A stretch of DNA of 64,000 nucleotides, taken from contig NZ_CP087106.1 of NCBI RefSeq assembly GCF_028583545.1, positions 434,001 to 498,000 of the forward strand, in the 5' to 3' direction. The notes under the pieces are model-generated. The model did not search any database. It was given only the letters and a program-made list of their open reading frames with translations, and was not told where the DNA came from. This DNA is from Methylobacterium sp. NMS14P (lineage in GTDB: Bacteria; Pseudomonadota; Alphaproteobacteria; Rhizobiales; Beijerinckiaceae). This document shows positions 63,263 through 64,000 of this stretch, piece by piece (position 1 is the first letter of the stretch; each line of letters starts with the position of its first letter). Made by a program: the position numbers and the translations under genes.

Positions 63263-63276
63263 GTGACTTGGGTCAC
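63263..63276. promoter_or_regulatory. Crp/Fnr-type binding site
   Basis: GTGAC-TTGG-GTCAC has perfect arms within TGTGA-N6-TCACC, the Crp half-site arrangement. It lies between the divergent Crp/Fnr gene and the pentapeptide-repeat gene. Confidence 0.6.
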
Positions 63277-63364
63277 CGACCGGGTGCAGCGGGCCGGCAT
63301 AGCATCGCGCCACAACGAACACGATAAGGCGCCCGCCCTGTGTGGCGCCGCCGGGAGTGAACCG

Positions 63365-64000
63365 ATGCGCCGCCTCGCCCTCAGCTTCATGCTCGCCGTC
63401 CTCGCAGCCGGCTCCGCCTCGGCCGAACAGGACCTGCTGCTCGGGGCGGACATGTCTTCGCCCGCCATGACCAAGGCCGGAATGAGCCGCGCCGACGTCG
63501 AGGCGATGATCAAGGCCGCGGACGGCAAGCCGGTCGACCTGCACGACAAGTCCCTCTCCGGGCTCGATCTCTCAGGGCTGAACCTCCGGGGCGTCAACCT
63601 ACGGACGGCGCGCCTGAACAAGGCCAACCTCCGTGGCGCCGACCTCAGCGGCGCGAACCTCGAACAGGCGTGGTTCCTGAAGGCCGACCTGTCCGGCGCC
63701 AAGCTCGCGGACGCGAAGATGTTCGGGATCACGGCGCGGGACGCCAATCTCAGCGGCGCCGACCTGAGTCGCTCTGTGCCCATCGGCGACTTCAAGGGCG
63801 CCAACATGAGCGGCGCAACGTTGGTCGACCTCAAGGGCGGGGCCGACATCAAGAACCAGTCCATGGGCCTGATGCGGACGGTGTTCACCTCGGTGAACCT
63901 CTCCGACGCGAACCTGAAGGGAGCCAACCTCGGCCGGTCGCGCCTTGAGTATGCCAACCTCAAGGACGCCGACCTCACCGACGTGGTGCTGATGGGCTCG
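63365..64000 (+). CDS. Exported pentapeptide-repeat protein (runs off window)
   Basis: At least 212 aa. GGGAG seven bases before the ATG gives a signal peptide (MRRLALSFMLAVLAAGSASA). From about residue 60 the A(D/N)LxX pentapeptides repeat: LSGLDLSGLNLRGVNLRTAR, KANLRGADLSGANLEQ, SDANLKGANLGRSRLEYANL. These build a right-handed quadrilateral beta helix. A gap in the repeats (about 140-175) hints at a loop. It is probably a periplasmic protein of unknown role, divergent from the Crp/Fnr gene. The 3' end lies beyond the window. Confidence 0.85.
   Translation, partial: MRRLALSFMLAVLAAGSASAEQDLLLGADMSSPAMTKAGMSRADVEAMIKAADGKPVDLHDKSLSGLDLSGLNLRGVNLRTARLNKANLRGADLSGANLEQAWFLKADLSGAKLADAKMFGITARDANLSGADLSRSVPIGDFKGANMSGATLVDLKGGADIKNQSMGLMRTVFTSVNLSDANLKGANLGRSRLEYANLKDADLTDVVLMGS

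Noticed and set aside
1..64000. CRISPR arrays, rRNA or tRNA genes
   Set aside because: I found no regularly spaced short repeats and no recognisable tRNA or rRNA sequence by eye. A covariance scan would be needed to exclude a tRNA fully.

Overview
The window reads as chromosome of a high-GC alphaproteobacterium of the Hyphomicrobiales, most likely Methylobacterium or a close relative. This rests on the GC-rich codon use, an Omp25/RopB-type outer membrane barrel, an HWE-family kinase, a DUF6641 protein and the many small genus-type hypotheticals. I saw no rRNA, tRNA or CRISPR array. It is an accessory-rich region with three complete insertion sequences (IS630, IS5 and IS21 types), each with readable ends, and a dispersed intergenic repeat.

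Layout. 0-2.9 kb: partial DUF6641 gene, a NUMOD3-type DNA-binding gene and an IS630 element with a -1 slippery site. 3-10 kb: czcBA-type heavy-metal efflux, a 65-aa PhaR-like protein and a divergent two-component system. 10.5-22.9 kb: a catabolic island with two TetR regulators. It holds an amidase, a beta-hydroxyacid dehydrogenase and an EthD protein on the plus strand. On the minus strand an operon runs MFS transporter, BKACE, cyclase-family hydrolase, 6-oxocamphor-hydrolase-like C-C hydrolase and a three-subunit molybdenum hydroxylase. Two copies of one 18-bp palindrome mark this operon. 23.2-25.4 kb: a cytochrome P450 gene split by an IS5-type element. 25.5-38.7 kb: stress/redox operon, a MarR regulator with four copies of a GGTGCATATGCACC-type palindrome, emrAB-type drug efflux with its TetR, a methyltransferase and a QueG-like/SCP2 fusion. 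39-47.7 kb: exported protein, GST, Crp/Fnr regulator overlapping a large GAF/PAS HWE kinase, and a truncated-receiver/kinase chimera. 48-50.4 kb: IS21 element that rewrote the end of the adjacent double-core hybrid kinase (50.3-54.3 kb). 54.4-56.5 kb: periplasmic molybdopterin oxidoreductase, cytochrome b and an exported methionine-rich peptide. 56.8-60.3 kb: selB and, immediately upstream in the same direction, a solute-binding-protein-like gene with one in-frame UGA. 60.5-64 kb: OhrR-like regulator, outer membrane barrel, a second Crp/Fnr regulator and a pentapeptide-repeat protein.

The strongest candidates for something undescribed are: (1) the UGA-interrupted, signal-peptide-less SBP-fold gene in an apparent operon with selB, where a hairpin just 3' of the UGA meets the bacterial SECIS model, suggesting a selenoprotein; (2) the Met-rich exported peptide beside an MsrP/sulfite-oxidase-family enzyme and a cytochrome b, suggesting a sacrificial oxidant sink; (3) the ring-degradation island combining a Mo-hydroxylase, a retro-Claisen hydrolase and BKACE; and (4) a MarR regulon definable from the sequence alone.
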